Shown here in pieces: positions 33,038 through 40,685 of a DNA stretch of 45,632 nt (position 1 is the first letter of the stretch; each line of letters begins with the position of its first letter). Origin of the DNA: Opitutaceae bacterium. GTDB lineage: Bacteria; Verrucomicrobiota; Verrucomicrobiia; Opitutales; Opitutaceae. The position numbers were made by a program, and so were the translations under genes. The notes beneath the pieces are model-generated. The model was given only the letters and a program-made list of their open reading frames with translations, ran no database searches and had not been told where the DNA came from. The stretch is from positions 1-45,632 of the forward strand of contig JAHCLN010000010.1 in the NCBI GenBank assembly GCA_026125215.1. Direction: 5' to 3'.

Positions 33038-35764
33038 TCACAGGTAGTAGGCGGTGAGCACGAGGTTCTTGGTGAGCAGGACATTCGTGATGTTGCTGGT
33101 CTCGACCTGCACCAGCTCGCCGTCCGGCCAGGCGGACTGCCAGTATTGGAAGGTTTCGCCGCCGACGGTGGCGTCGGCCCGGATCTCGTAAACCCCGCCG
33201 GCGGCCAGCCCGGATTTGACGTGCGTGCCGGGGCCGCCGGGGGTGCCGTCGATCTCGCCGCCGCCCGACGGATGCAGGTGCAGGGTAATCGAGAAGGTGC
33301 CGCCGGGGGCGCCGGCTTCGCCGACGATGCGGATGGCGATGGACCAGTCGCCGGCACCGACGCGCTGGCGCATGTAAAGGTCGCCATCGGCGAAGGGGAA
33401 ATGCCAGTCGCTGCTGCCGTTGACGGAGTATTGGACCTCCAGGCTGTCGCCATCCTCGCCATCGGCGCCGGCTTCGCCGTCCTGGCCGTCCTCGCCGGTG
33501 AGCTGGATCGGGGCCGACCAGGCGCCGACGAGCGTGCCGGTGCTGGTCTTCTCGGCCTTGGACATCCAAAGCGGCTGATCGGCCGGCGTGGTCGGGGGCG
33601 AATCACTCCAGCCGGATGGATTGTCGCCGGTTGGCGTATCGGGCGCAGTGGTCGCCCGCTTGAAGCGGTAGTCGATGAAATTGCCGGTGCTCGGGTTGGG
33701 CGCGGCCGTGGCGGGATCGGAGGCGGCCGAGGCCACGCCGGTGTGGGAGATCGCGCGCACCCAATAGCGGTAAGTGACACCCTGGGTGACGAGAAAATCG
33801 GTCCAGCTCGTAGCGCGGCCGGCCCACACGAGGGTGGCGCCGGCGATGTCGTTGGCCTCCGCCGAGGGCCGGCGGTAAACGCGATAATAGGCCAGGCGGG
33901 TGTCGGCGACCTCGGCCCACGCGAGATTGACCGAGGCAGGCGCGGCCGTGGCGGAGAGGCTGCCCGGCGCGGCTGTGGCAACGGCATCGGTGGACACGGT
34001 GTGATCCTCGGTGTCCGAGTAGGCGCCCTTGACGCCCTGGCTGTTCTCGAAAGCCAGGCGCACGTCGTAGCTCACCCCGGCGAGGACATCGGTGATGTAG
34101 TCGAGGGTGGCGTTGCCGCGCAGGGAGCTGGTCCACACGAGCCAGTCGGAGTCGGCGGTCTTTTTGTATTCGATATGGACCTTGCCGCCGCTGAGGACGA
34201 AGACGTTGTTGGCCGCGCTCCACTCGACTTTGAGGCGCGGGACCAGGGTGCCGTCCGGCTGCGCGAAGTATTCGGTGCCGAGCGTGATGCCGCCAGGCAT
34301 GGGAACGACGAGAGGGTTGTAGAGTTCGCTCTGGGCGGGCGGGACGTGCGCGCCTTCGTCGGCGGTGGACCAGCCATAAATCGAGGAATCAGTCTCGCGC
34401 AGCTCCAGATCCACGCCGAGGCCGAGCCTATCGGCGCCGTCCTGGGCGTCGAACTTGGAATCCACCACGACGAAGGTCTTGGAGCTGAAACCGAACCGCG
34501 GGTAAGTGACCATGACGACATCACCCGGCTGGACTAGCAGACAGTTGAGCTTGCCGGGCCAGGCGAGGGTGATGTCGTGCCGGGTCCGGCGCAGCTCGAT
34601 CTTGGCGAGGCGCTGGGCCATCGAGTGGCTGGTCGTGAAAGGCAGCTCCAGATCGCGCCATATCTCGACGCCGTCCTCGGTGAGGGCGGTCGAGTCCTCC
34701 ACGGGCACGAAGTCATCGGGCTGCCACTGCTGGGCGGGGCTGATAAAGATGCCCTTCACCCGGTTGCAGGTGTCGCGCATCGACTGCTTGGTCTGGAGTG
34801 TGGCCGGCGCGCGGAGATCGGCCTCGGTGAGGGTGACGGTGGGCGTGCGGTGCGCGCCGGCGTGGCAATACCACTTGCCGCCGGCGTAAACGACGACCCC
34901 AGCCATGGCGGCGGCCAACTGTTCGATGACGGTGGCCGGCTCGGCCAGCAGATCGAAGCTGCCATTGACGGTGTAGCGCTTCTCGGTGCCGCCAGCGGCG
35001 AGATCGACCTCCTCGTCGCAGATATTGGCCGCGGCGATAAATGAGGCCTCATCGATCTCGGCGGAATCCACGGCCATGCCGAAGGCCGGGTTGAGCAGGT
35101 AATCGCGGATGCAAAGCGCAGGGTTGTCGCTCCAGGCCGTGGTCGAGGTGCGCGGGTCATAGACCTTGCGGCCCTTCACGAGCGCGGAGATGTTGGGCAG
35201 GCCGCCGGGGAATTTGTCCTGGCTCCAAGTCAGCCGCGGGTAGAGGTAGGCGATTCCACGCAGGCGGTGATCGCTGGTCCAGGTGCCGCCGCTTTCGGTG
35301 ACGAGATCGGAGTCGGCCGCCTGATCGGCCGCGCCGAGGTGCTTCTTGATGCGGGCGAGGCCGGCATAGGTGCCGGTGGCGTTGACGCCATCAAGCGGCA
35401 CGACCTCGTGATTGAACCACACCTGGCCGATGGCCTCGCATTCGTGGGCGGCCATCGGGATGACGAGATGGAGATATTGGTTGTTGGTGCCTGCCTCCTG
35501 CGCGTAGGCGATGGGGCCGGCCACGCGGGTCTCGCCATAGATGATGCGGTGCGGGGTGATGGGGTCGCGGCTCATCTGGAGCGGCGAGTTGCCGGCGACG
35601 TGGAGGGAGCCGGGGCGGAGCTTGGGCGTGAGCGCGCGGCCTATGACCGTAGTAACGGAGACGCCCACTAACGTTTTAATCACAAAGGCCGCGACAGTAT
35701 TGGTAGCAGCCCAGGCGGACCACGTTGCCCACGCGGCTTTGGCAACGGCAACGACAGGAGGCAT
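33038..35764 (-). CDS. phage tail tip/host-specificity protein (J-like)
   Basis: 908 residues. N-terminal hydrophobic ~30 residues, then the tail-tip core: PLQMSRDPITPHRIIYGETR, TNNQYLHLVIPMAAHECEAI, RGIAYLYPRLTWSQDKFPGG, NPALCIRDYLLNPAFGMAVD, LRAPATLQTKQSMRDTCNRV, VQPGDVVMVTYPRFGFSSKT, SSIYGWSTADEGAHVPPA. From about 595 to 690 is a fibronectin-III-like domain (LAWAEVADTRLAYYRVYRRP). A collagen-like run (GEDGQDGEAGADGEDGDS, about 752-770) and a C-terminal domain (from about 815; HLHPSGGGEIDGTPGG, FQYWQSAWPDGE, NLVLTAYYL) resembling divergent InlB-B/Listeria-repeat modules follow. Good Shine-Dalgarno (GGGAGG). Transcribed towards the prophage end. Receptor-recognising tip of a siphovirus-type tail. 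Confidence 0.88.
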   Translation of the reverse strand: MPPVVAVAKAAWATWSAWAATNTVAAFVIKTLVGVSVTTVIGRALTPKLRPGSLHVAGNSPLQMSRDPITPHRIIYGETRVAGPIAYAQEAGTNNQYLHLVIPMAAHECEAIGQVWFNHEVVPLDGVNATGTYAGLARIKKHLGAADQAADSDLVTESGGTWTSDHRLRGIAYLYPRLTWSQDKFPGGLPNISALVKGRKVYDPRTSTTAWSDNPALCIRDYLLNPAFGMAVDSAEIDEASFIAAANICDEEVDLAAGGTEKRYTVNGSFDLLAEPATVIEQLAAAMAGVVVYAGGKWYCHAGAHRTPTVTLTEADLRAPATLQTKQSMRDTCNRVKGIFISPAQQWQPDDFVPVEDSTALTEDGVEIWRDLELPFTTSHSMAQRLAKIELRRTRHDITLAWPGKLNCLLVQPGDVVMVTYPRFGFSSKTFVVVDSKFDAQDGADRLGLGVDLELRETDSSIYGWSTADEGAHVPPAQSELYNPLVVPMPGGITLGTEYFAQPDGTLVPRLKVEWSAANNVFVLSGGKVHIEYKKTADSDWLVWTSSLRGNATLDYITDVLAGVSYDVRLAFENSQGVKGAYSDTEDHTVSTDAVATAAPGSLSATAAPASVNLAWAEVADTRLAYYRVYRRPSAEANDIAGATLVWAGRATSWTDFLVTQGVTYRYWVRAISHTGVASAASDPATAAPNPSTGNFIDYRFKRATTAPDTPTGDNPSGWSDSPPTTPADQPLWMSKAEKTSTGTLVGAWSAPIQLTGEDGQDGEAGADGEDGDSLEVQYSVNGSSDWHFPFADGDLYMRQRVGAGDWSIAIRIVGEAGAPGGTFSITLHLHPSGGGEIDGTPGGPGTHVKSGLAAGGVYEIRADATVGGETFQYWQSAWPDGELVQVETSNITNVLLTKNLVLTAYYL

Positions 35765-35868
35765 CAGGCGCTACCTCCCACCCGCCAGGCGGCGCGGGCC
35801 TCAAGGGTCGGCAGCCAGGCGAGACCATCCGGCAAGACCTCATGTGAGGCAGTTTTCATATCACTCAT
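35764..35868 (-). CDS. 34-residue ORF overlapping the start of the tail-tip gene
   Basis: The ORF from ATG 35868 ends with a stop that shares one base with the J start (TGATG). It contains the Shine-Dalgarno GGGAGG used by J. Sequence ends in WLPTLEARAAWRVGGSA. It may be a tiny protein or the remnant C-terminus of the tail-assembly gene normally found upstream of J; an in-frame stop lies about 35 bp upstream of its ATG. No family recognised and no clear ribosome binding site. Confidence 0.35.
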   Translation of the reverse strand: MSDMKTASHEVLPDGLAWLPTLEARAAWRVGGSA

Positions 35869-35999
35869 ATAAGCAGCTGTCTTGTTCGTCCGCTATGGGT
35901 GCTGGCGGCGCTGGCGGCGGAGGGGAGTTGCCGAATTGGCAGGTCCGCTGTAATATCTGCCGCAAAGGTCGAAATTCATCGGCCGGCGCCCAAAAAAAC

Positions 36000-36458
36000 A
36001 TGCTCAACTATACCTATACCCAAAGCCGGCAGACACTCACGGTGAAAGCCGGCGCCACAATCGAGGTCCGCTCCGTATTGAATTGGACCTCTGCCAAACC
36101 CAATGAAAAGGCCCTAGCGGTCTTCATCGATGTCGAGGGTGCTGTAAAGCACAAGGACAGGACGTGGATTGAAAAATGGTCGTTTAACATCAAGCCAGAA
36201 GAGGTAGTGCAACTTGAGGCCGCCCTGCTGCAAATTCGCCAGCACGTCGATCAACGCATGGTCAGACAGTCTTTCCGTGCCGAGGTGTTCGCCGATATCA
36301 CGCCATGGCTACGGGTCGGCTGGATAGACGAGAATGGCGGTTGGAAAGGGTATGCACGCTTCAAGCAAGGTGAACACTGTCTTGTGTCGGAGTTCACGAA
36401 TGTTGATACCTTGTCTGCCTTGAGAGACTACCTGCGCCGCGTGCTGCCGCCTGGCTGA
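36000..36458 (+). CDS. phage cargo protein of unknown function, 152 aa
   Basis: The only well-supported ORF on the + strand between the tail-tip gene and the regulators. It begins MLNYTYTQSRQTLTVKAGAT (an earlier in-frame ATG at 35895 would add a Gly-rich leader with a C-x-x-C pair). Beta-rich with alternating hydrophobic residues (EVRSVLNWTSA, ALAVFIDVEGAVKHKDR, WIEKWSFNIKPEEV), then EFTNVDTLSALRDYLRRVLP at the end. No domain recognised. It stands alone and opposes the flanking leftward genes, typical of an independently transcribed 'moron'. Not conserved phage function; might affect the lysogen's phenotype. Confidence 0.55.
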   Translation: MLNYTYTQSRQTLTVKAGATIEVRSVLNWTSAKPNEKALAVFIDVEGAVKHKDRTWIEKWSFNIKPEEVVQLEAALLQIRQHVDQRMVRQSFRAEVFADITPWLRVGWIDENGGWKGYARFKQGEHCLVSEFTNVDTLSALRDYLRRVLPPG

Positions 36459-36484
36459 TCGCTGGCTGACGGTTGTTCAGACGC

Positions 36485-36613
36485 TCACTCTATCACGTCT
36501 TCGATTGATTCCAGGATTATGACGATGGCCGCCTCGCGCGGCCAGCCTTGGGCGATGAGTTTCTCGACCTCTTCGGACTGTTTTTTGTTCAGTTTGAACT
36601 GGAGTAAGTCCAT
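36485..36613 (-). CDS. 42-residue acidic protein
   Basis: Short ORF not overlapping any other gene. The product is MDLLQFKLNKKQSEEVEKLI followed by AQGWPREAAIVIILESIEDV: an amphipathic helix, a WP turn and a second helix. It resembles small ribbon-helix-helix-like or antitoxin-type proteins but is too short to classify. Starts 23 nt after the stop of the membrane protein gene (36637), so they could be co-transcribed. No strong Shine-Dalgarno, only AAGG about 14 nt upstream. Confidence 0.5.
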   Translation of the reverse strand: MDLLQFKLNKKQSEEVEKLIAQGWPREAAIVIILESIEDVIE

Positions 36614-36636
36614 CGGAGACAAGGCTACCTTGAAAT

Positions 36637-37554
36637 TTATTGATCGTCGATAGCTTCGAGCCGGTAGCAGCGTAGCTGCATGCGCCCACGGTTATCAGAA
36701 CTACGAATCTCCTCCACAGAGCCACGGATGATCTTCTTGCCGTAGAGCTGATCGGGTTTGATTGCAGGCGCCAACTCTAGTTTGACTCGTTGTGGAGAAA
36801 TCGCAGGAATGACTGCAGCCCAGCCGTGTTCGGTGTTGTCGAGATCGTTGGCTCGAACATGAATCTCCACGTGCTCATGTTTGGTCGACAGTTCTTCTTT
36901 ATCAACGGCAACTTCAACCGGAATCTTTGAGACCTCCTCAGCAGTAATCTTTAGCGGCCCATCCCTACCGTCCACAAATATCTCAGCCTTATGGTCGTAT
37001 TTGGCGGGCTTGATGGTAGCCACCGCATCCTGGGCAAGTTGCTTCTTGTTGGATACTGCCGCTTCAATAATCTTCACCAAGTCCTCCGCCGACAGTTTCA
37101 ACTCCTGTGTTCCTATGTTAATGATAGTGTTGCCGCTGATTTCCACGGCAGCACGCTGAGGCTTCTCCAGAAACCGAGAAGCCGCATAAAATCCTCCCGT
37201 GAGTATTAGGGCAATTATGATAGTTCGGAGCACGCCTTTGTTGGTTGTAAGGTCTATCCCAAGGTTTTTTTTCCATTTTGCGAGCGTTCGGTTCATCTGC
37301 TTCTTTGAGCCAAACGCCAGTTTGATTATGATGTCCTCTGTGAGGCTGCCCGATTCGAGCCGCTCAACGAAGAGTTGTGCTTTGGGCAGCGACATCTCAG
37401 GCACAATCCCCTTCATCACCTTGGGCGCCCGGTGGATAATGCGGTTCAGTGCAAGGATAGCCTCTGCGACATCTGCTGCGGGGATCGGCTTTTCGCTCGA
37501 ATAGTAAAATTGGTGCCTAAAAGTAAGGCATAAATCATCGGCGACAATTTCCAT
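36637..37554 (-). CDS. single-pass membrane protein of unknown function, 305 aa
   Basis: Layout: cytoplasmic N-terminal domain (1-108, with FVERLESGSLTEDIIIKLAF), one transmembrane helix (about 109-129, VLRTIIIALILTGGFYAASRFL), a linker with NTIINIGTQELKL, then a C-terminal domain (AQDAVATIKPAKYDHKAEIF, HVEIHVRANDLDNTEHGWAA, KPDQLYGKKIIRGSVEEIRS). I think this is a widespread but uncharacterised family carried in genomic islands and prophages; that is recollection, not a search result. It has lower G+C than the genes around it, consistent with recent acquisition. Upstream of a 42-residue ORF. A possible defence or superinfection function is speculation. Confidence 0.65.
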   Translation of the reverse strand: MEIVADDLCLTFRHQFYYSSEKPIPAADVAEAILALNRIIHRAPKVMKGIVPEMSLPKAQLFVERLESGSLTEDIIIKLAFGSKKQMNRTLAKWKKNLGIDLTTNKGVLRTIIIALILTGGFYAASRFLEKPQRAAVEISGNTIINIGTQELKLSAEDLVKIIEAAVSNKKQLAQDAVATIKPAKYDHKAEIFVDGRDGPLKITAEEVSKIPVEVAVDKEELSTKHEHVEIHVRANDLDNTEHGWAAVIPAISPQRVKLELAPAIKPDQLYGKKIIRGSVEEIRSSDNRGRMQLRCYRLEAIDDQ

Positions 37555-37655
37555 GGGCGTTCGATGGGGTTTGCTGGATTGCCCTTAAAGAAAGGGCTAT
37601 TATGCAGGCAACCGTAGATGCCCTTAGTTAGTAGTTACAACCCTTTTACCAGCGT

Positions 37656-37946
37656 TTACTCCAACGCCTTTGAGGACTCATTATTGTCAGATATTGGAGT
37701 TGCCCTGGGCAGGGTCATCTCTCTTTCCACATCTTGGACCAGTCGGCCGCTGTGGTGGTAGCGGGCCAGACCATCCGGGCCGGTCTCGACCAGATCGCCA
37801 CCGCCAAGGGCCGTGAATACGGTTTCGTTGGCATCCGCCCGAGAGCAGCCCGCCAACTCCAAAGCCCGGACAGCCTGGCGCGGCGTGAGGTCTCGCCGCG
37901 CCAAGCGCTCCAGGATTGCTTCGATGTTATCAGGTGCCGGCATCAA
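37656..37946 (-). CDS. small prophage protein, 96 aa, unknown function
   Basis: Its ATG overlaps the stop of the upstream gene (TGATG), so translation is coupled. Helical residues 8-50 (IEAILERLARRDLTPRQAVR, ANETVFTALGGGDLVETGPD) have a winged-helix-like look, followed by an acidic, disordered tail. Last gene of the leftward regulatory cassette. A DNA-binding role is inferred from pattern only. Confidence 0.6.
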   Translation of the reverse strand: MMPAPDNIEAILERLARRDLTPRQAVRALELAGCSRADANETVFTALGGGDLVETGPDGLARYHHSGRLVQDVEREMTLPRATPISDNNESSKALE

Positions 37947-38431
37947 CTGGCTAGGGGTTGGCTTTGCAGGGTGAGATGACGGTTAAACGCCTTGTCTAGC
38001 TCGGACGACACATGGTCCGCAAGGTCGCAGATGTTGCTGGCCCAGGGTGCTGGGGCCTGTCCTGGCTTACCGGCCTGCGACTCTTCGAGGGCCTTGGCGC
38101 TGAGCATAGCGAGGATGGCCCGGGCGTGATAGATTGCCGTTTCCAGTGACAGCAACGAATCGTCGGGATCTTCCGCGCAATGCCTGGTGCAGGCGGACCT
38201 GAGCTGCTCGGCAACCCTCTTCGCCAGCTCGGCAATTTCCGTGAGGTGCAGCGGTGTTTTGTGATGGAGATCGCCCTGTCGGTCTTCGTTGATGAGCACC
38301 ACCGGCATTAGGCCCAACAGGGCGCAGGCACTGCCTACGGCCGCTTGCAGGTCATCGTCATGCACATTGAGTCTGGCAGTCGGTGCAGATTGATCAGCGG
38401 AATCCGCATTGAGGCGCCGTTCGATGACCAT
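37943..38431 (-). CDS. prophage protein of unknown function, possibly the out-of-frame continuation of the upstream HTH gene
   Basis: The first canonical start is ATG 38431 (MVIERRLNADSADQ), giving 162 residues. However, coding-like sequence in this frame continues upstream to the end of the HTH gene (RFDSLSPSDRDLVSDGLTNI), with no ATG, GTG or TTG there. This suggests the gene is really the C-terminal half of one HTH-plus-effector protein, split by a frameshift at the A6 run near 38570. Visible features: helical, LGLMPVVLINEDRQGDLHHK, AIYHARAILAMLSAKALEES. Function unknown. The further-upstream part of the open frame (38550-38866) is a shadow of the HTH domain. Confidence 0.55.
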   Translation of the reverse strand: MVIERRLNADSADQSAPTARLNVHDDDLQAAVGSACALLGLMPVVLINEDRQGDLHHKTPLHLTEIAELAKRVAEQLRSACTRHCAEDPDDSLLSLETAIYHARAILAMLSAKALEESQAGKPGQAPAPWASNICDLADHVSSELDKAFNRHLTLQSQPLAS

Positions 38432-38546
38432 GGCCTGTTGGGTGATGTTTGTCAGCCCATCGGAGACGAGATCTCGGTCGCTTGGACTGAGGGAGTCGAA
38501 CCGCTCGTTTATGCCGGTGAGAAACCCGCACAGTTTCGTCAGCCAC

Positions 38547-38930
38547 TCAGCGCGGTGCTCGCGGTGGTTTTTTGCCGGTGGCGGCGGCTGGACCGAGGAT
38601 TTCGGCAAGGAGTTTTTCGAGCTGGGCACGGGCGAATCCACGGGGCGCGTTGCGTCCAAGCTCCCAGTCTTGGAGGGTGCGGACGTTGACGCCCCATTCT
38701 TTGGCAGCCTCTGGCTGGCTGAGGTTGAGGATGCGCCTGGCATCTTCGATGCGTTTGGAGAGGCCGGTCTTTCTCCGCTTCCCTGGTGGGTAGTGGCGGT
38801 GCATGGCTTGATTTTGTTTTTGCCGCGCCTGGCTGCGCCGGCTAGGTATGATTTTGTCATCTGCATGATCCTTCATTTGCTGACTGGTTATGCGGTGATA
38901 GCCCGTCTCCGTTACAGCGGGGGCGGGCAT
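38547..38930 (-). CDS. XRE-family helix-turn-helix regulator
   Basis: 127 residues from ATG 38930, with internal starts at 38873 and 38804 equally possible since the first ~55 residues (QQMKDHADDKIIPSRRSQAR) are low-complexity. The HTH is at about 56-100: SKRIEDARRILNLSQPEAAK, then EWGVNVRTLQDWELGRNAPR, with FARAQLEKLLAEILG after it. This resembles the antitoxin/regulator type of XRE domain with the RTLQDWE recognition helix. It ends in GKKPPRAPR shortly after a run of six A's; a one-base deletion there would fuse it to the next ORF. A palindromic operator lies 15 bp upstream. Confidence 0.75.
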   Translation of the reverse strand: MPAPAVTETGYHRITSQQMKDHADDKIIPSRRSQARQKQNQAMHRHYPPGKRRKTGLSKRIEDARRILNLSQPEAAKEWGVNVRTLQDWELGRNAPRGFARAQLEKLLAEILGPAAATGKKPPRAPR

Positions 38931-38944
38931 TTAACGGGTGCCCA

Positions 38945-38963
38945 TATACGGGATACCCGTATA
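38945..38963. promoter_or_regulatory. operator-like palindrome TATACGGG-ATA-CCCGTATA
   Basis: A perfect 8-bp inverted repeat with a 3-bp spacer, immediately upstream of the XRE gene start. An imperfect neighbouring copy (CGGGTGCCCAT, 38935-38945) shares GGG/CCC half-sites. On the minus strand it falls between TTGCCC and TATATG, a promoter-like pair with 18-bp spacing, so binding would block transcription. Candidate site for the XRE protein or for the repressor at 39000-39611. Confidence 0.6.
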
Positions 38964-38999
38964 ATAGGGCAAGCAAGTTTTAAGGGAATAGAAGTGCCG

Positions 39000-39611
39000 C
39001 TAGTTAAACTTTAGCAGAGAGCGCAGGTGTGGCTTTTTCGTGAGGTAGCGGTTCTTGAGTTCGGACAGGAACGCATCTGCATTTCGCAGGAGCGCTATTT
39101 TCATGTCTTCACGCTCACTTTTGAGAGCCATGACTGTTTCCACAAATTTGCTTTCTAGTTCTTCATTCGACAGTCGACGCGCCACACCATCGGGACCAGC
39201 CTCTAGGTAGCGCATAATAATTGCGCTCTGGGGTGTCTTTTTCACCCATGCCGCTAGCGGCTTTTCCAGAACCGAACCATAGCCTTGGAGGAAGTCGACC
39301 CCCCTCCGCATACACTGATCGACCGACGCTTGATCAACACCTAGTTCCGATAATTCGACAAAGGGCCGCTTAGGCTCCTTCCCGGTAGCGAGCCACCGCG
39401 GATTCACATCTAAGCGCCGACAAAATGCATACCCCGCAGAAAAGCTTAGCTTGGCTAGCCCATATTCGATGTTGGAGACCGCGGCCCTGGTGACCCCTAT
39501 CTCGTTTGCGAGTTCGGCCTGACCAAAGCGCCCGATCAGTCGCTCGGCGCGAAACCGCTCTGCTAGCAGCTTAAACTCTGCGGATATTCGCGTTTTACGT
39601 TCCCGGGACAT
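39000..39611 (-). CDS. phage repressor-like XRE-family transcription factor
   Basis: 203 residues. The N-terminal HTH (about 25-60; FGQAELANEIGVTRAAVSNI, then EYGLAKLSFSAGYAFCRRLD) is of the Cro/CI class, followed by LDVNPRWLATGKEPKRPFVE, typical of repressors. The C-terminal half is helical (SNEELESKFVETVMALKSER, NADAFLSELKNRYL) and has no S24 peptidase, so induction by self-cleavage is unlikely. Position: divergent from the Ner-like gene at 39698 across an 86-bp region with repeated sites, as repressor c and ner are in Mu. Probable role: lysogeny maintenance. Confidence 0.8.
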   Translation of the reverse strand: MSRERKTRISAEFKLLAERFRAERLIGRFGQAELANEIGVTRAAVSNIEYGLAKLSFSAGYAFCRRLDVNPRWLATGKEPKRPFVELSELGVDQASVDQCMRRGVDFLQGYGSVLEKPLAAWVKKTPQSAIIMRYLEAGPDGVARRLSNEELESKFVETVMALKSEREDMKIALLRNADAFLSELKNRYLTKKPHLRSLLKFN

Positions 39612-39670
39612 CGGGATGGGGAGTTAGCCACTGCAACGGAGACAGGCGAATTAAATAATTTCTCGACAAG

Positions 39671-39694
39671 AAGCATATATTGCTTAATTGCTTA
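39671..39694. promoter_or_regulatory. operator cluster in the divergent repressor/Ner control region
   Basis: AAGCA-TATAT-TGCTT (39671-39685) is an inverted repeat, and its right half starts a direct repeat of ATTGCTTA (39679-39686 and 39687-39694). The cluster ends three bases before the Ner-like ATG at 39698. The rest of the 86-bp intergenic region is A/T-rich (AATTAAATAATTT). Likely repressor or Ner binding sites. Confidence 0.55.
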
Positions 39695-39697
39695 TTT

Positions 39698-40108
39698 ATG
39701 CCGCGGCGATTCTCCACCAATGAACAAGGCACCGTCCTTCGGGGTCTGCTCCAAGCCCGCGGCCTGACACTGCAAGATTTAGCAAGGATAACCGGCCTCA
39801 GGCTGGCTACCATCAACTGCCAGATCGGCACCTTGGCCAGACCGCGAGCCGCATGGCGAATTGAGCGTGTCCTTAAATCGCCAATATGGACGCCGGCCTC
39901 ACGCTTTCGTGAGCTGTCAGAAGCATCTGCACACCTCGATGCCGATTTCATCCTTACCGACTTTCACCAACTCCGGCGCAAGGCAGTGCATCGCGGCATC
40001 TCAGATGCACGCAAGGTCACCAATAAGCGCGCCCTGCTGACTGCTGTCCTTAATCACGCCCGCGCCCACGCCCTCACCCCTCACACCCATGAAAAAGCCC
40101 GTCATTAG
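39698..40108 (+). CDS. Ner-like HTH regulator, first early gene
   Basis: 136 residues from the ATG at 39698. The N-terminal half holds a small HTH: FSTNEQGTVLRGLLQARGLT, then LQDLARITGLRLATINCQIG, as in Mu Ner and related regulators, but the recognition helix is followed by the basic RAAWRIERVLKSPIW typical of Ner/Nlp-type domains. The C-terminal half (FHQLRRKAVHRGISDARKVT) is basic. It overlaps the next gene by 20 nt. Expected to control the switch between lysogenic and early transcription. Confidence 0.65.
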   Translation: MPRRFSTNEQGTVLRGLLQARGLTLQDLARITGLRLATINCQIGTLARPRAAWRIERVLKSPIWTPASRFRELSEASAHLDADFILTDFHQLRRKAVHRGISDARKVTNKRALLTAVLNHARAHALTPHTHEKARH

Positions 40109-40682
40109 TCTCGCCGCCGTCGAGCGGATCGACGCCTTGCCCCTGCGCAAGGCTCTTGAACTCTATCAAAAAGCCTCCGCTGAAATTGTCACAGCCCGTC
40201 AGCGCGAGACCGCACTCGCCAAGGAAGTCGGCGACTATCTTGCCGGCATCGATCCCAATGATGAAAAGGCCGTCTCGCTTGTTGCAGGAAAAAAGATCCA
40301 GCAGGAAGTCCTTCCCCGGCTCATCGCCAAGGTCGAGAGCCAGGTTGCCGATGAAGTGGCGCCGGCGCTCCTGCGGGAGGCCGATCAATTCCGGGGCGAC
40401 CTGATCCGCTTTTACACCGAGGCCCGCGAAACGGTCGCGCAGCAACTAGCGGCCATCTTCCGGCCGTTTTTCTCTCCTCAAACCAATCTAGCCGGTGAGC
40501 AGGTTGACCGCGCCCTGGAGATCGCCCGCCAAAGCGATGACTGCGTTCGCGTCTATGCGCGCCAGCATGAAGCCGAACGGATTTCGTTGCCGAACCAGCC
40601 CCGCTCGAACGATCCCGCACGGCATGACCGCGAACTGATCGAGGCGGTGCGAGCGCTTCTATCCTTGGCGGAGAAAAACTGA
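40089..40682 (+). CDS. early phage protein of unknown function, 197 aa
   Basis: Almost entirely alpha-helical and rich in Ala, Glu and Arg: LRKALELYQKASAEIVTARQ, RETALAKEVGDYLAG, KKIQQEVLPRLIAKVESQVA, RLIRFYTEAR-type region, ending in EAVRALLSLAEKN. Could be a coiled-coil or a Gam-like DNA-end binding protein by position, but the Gam signature was not seen. Starts inside the previous gene and without a Shine-Dalgarno site; probably coupled. Confidence 0.65.
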   Translation: MKKPVISLAAVERIDALPLRKALELYQKASAEIVTARQRETALAKEVGDYLAGIDPNDEKAVSLVAGKKIQQEVLPRLIAKVESQVADEVAPALLREADQFRGDLIRFYTEARETVAQQLAAIFRPFFSPQTNLAGEQVDRALEIARQSDDCVRVYARQHEAERISLPNQPRSNDPARHDRELIEAVRALLSLAEKN

Positions 40683-40685
40683 GCC

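Noticed and set aside
36477..36725. 82-codon minus frame
   Set aside because: Out of frame over the end of the membrane-protein gene and of the 42-residue ORF; the second half is a low-complexity Arg-rich shadow.
38550..38866. Ser/Pro-rich N-terminal part of the 37943 frame
   Set aside because: It is out of frame with a clear HTH domain and is a shadow of it, even though GAAGGATC precedes its ATG.
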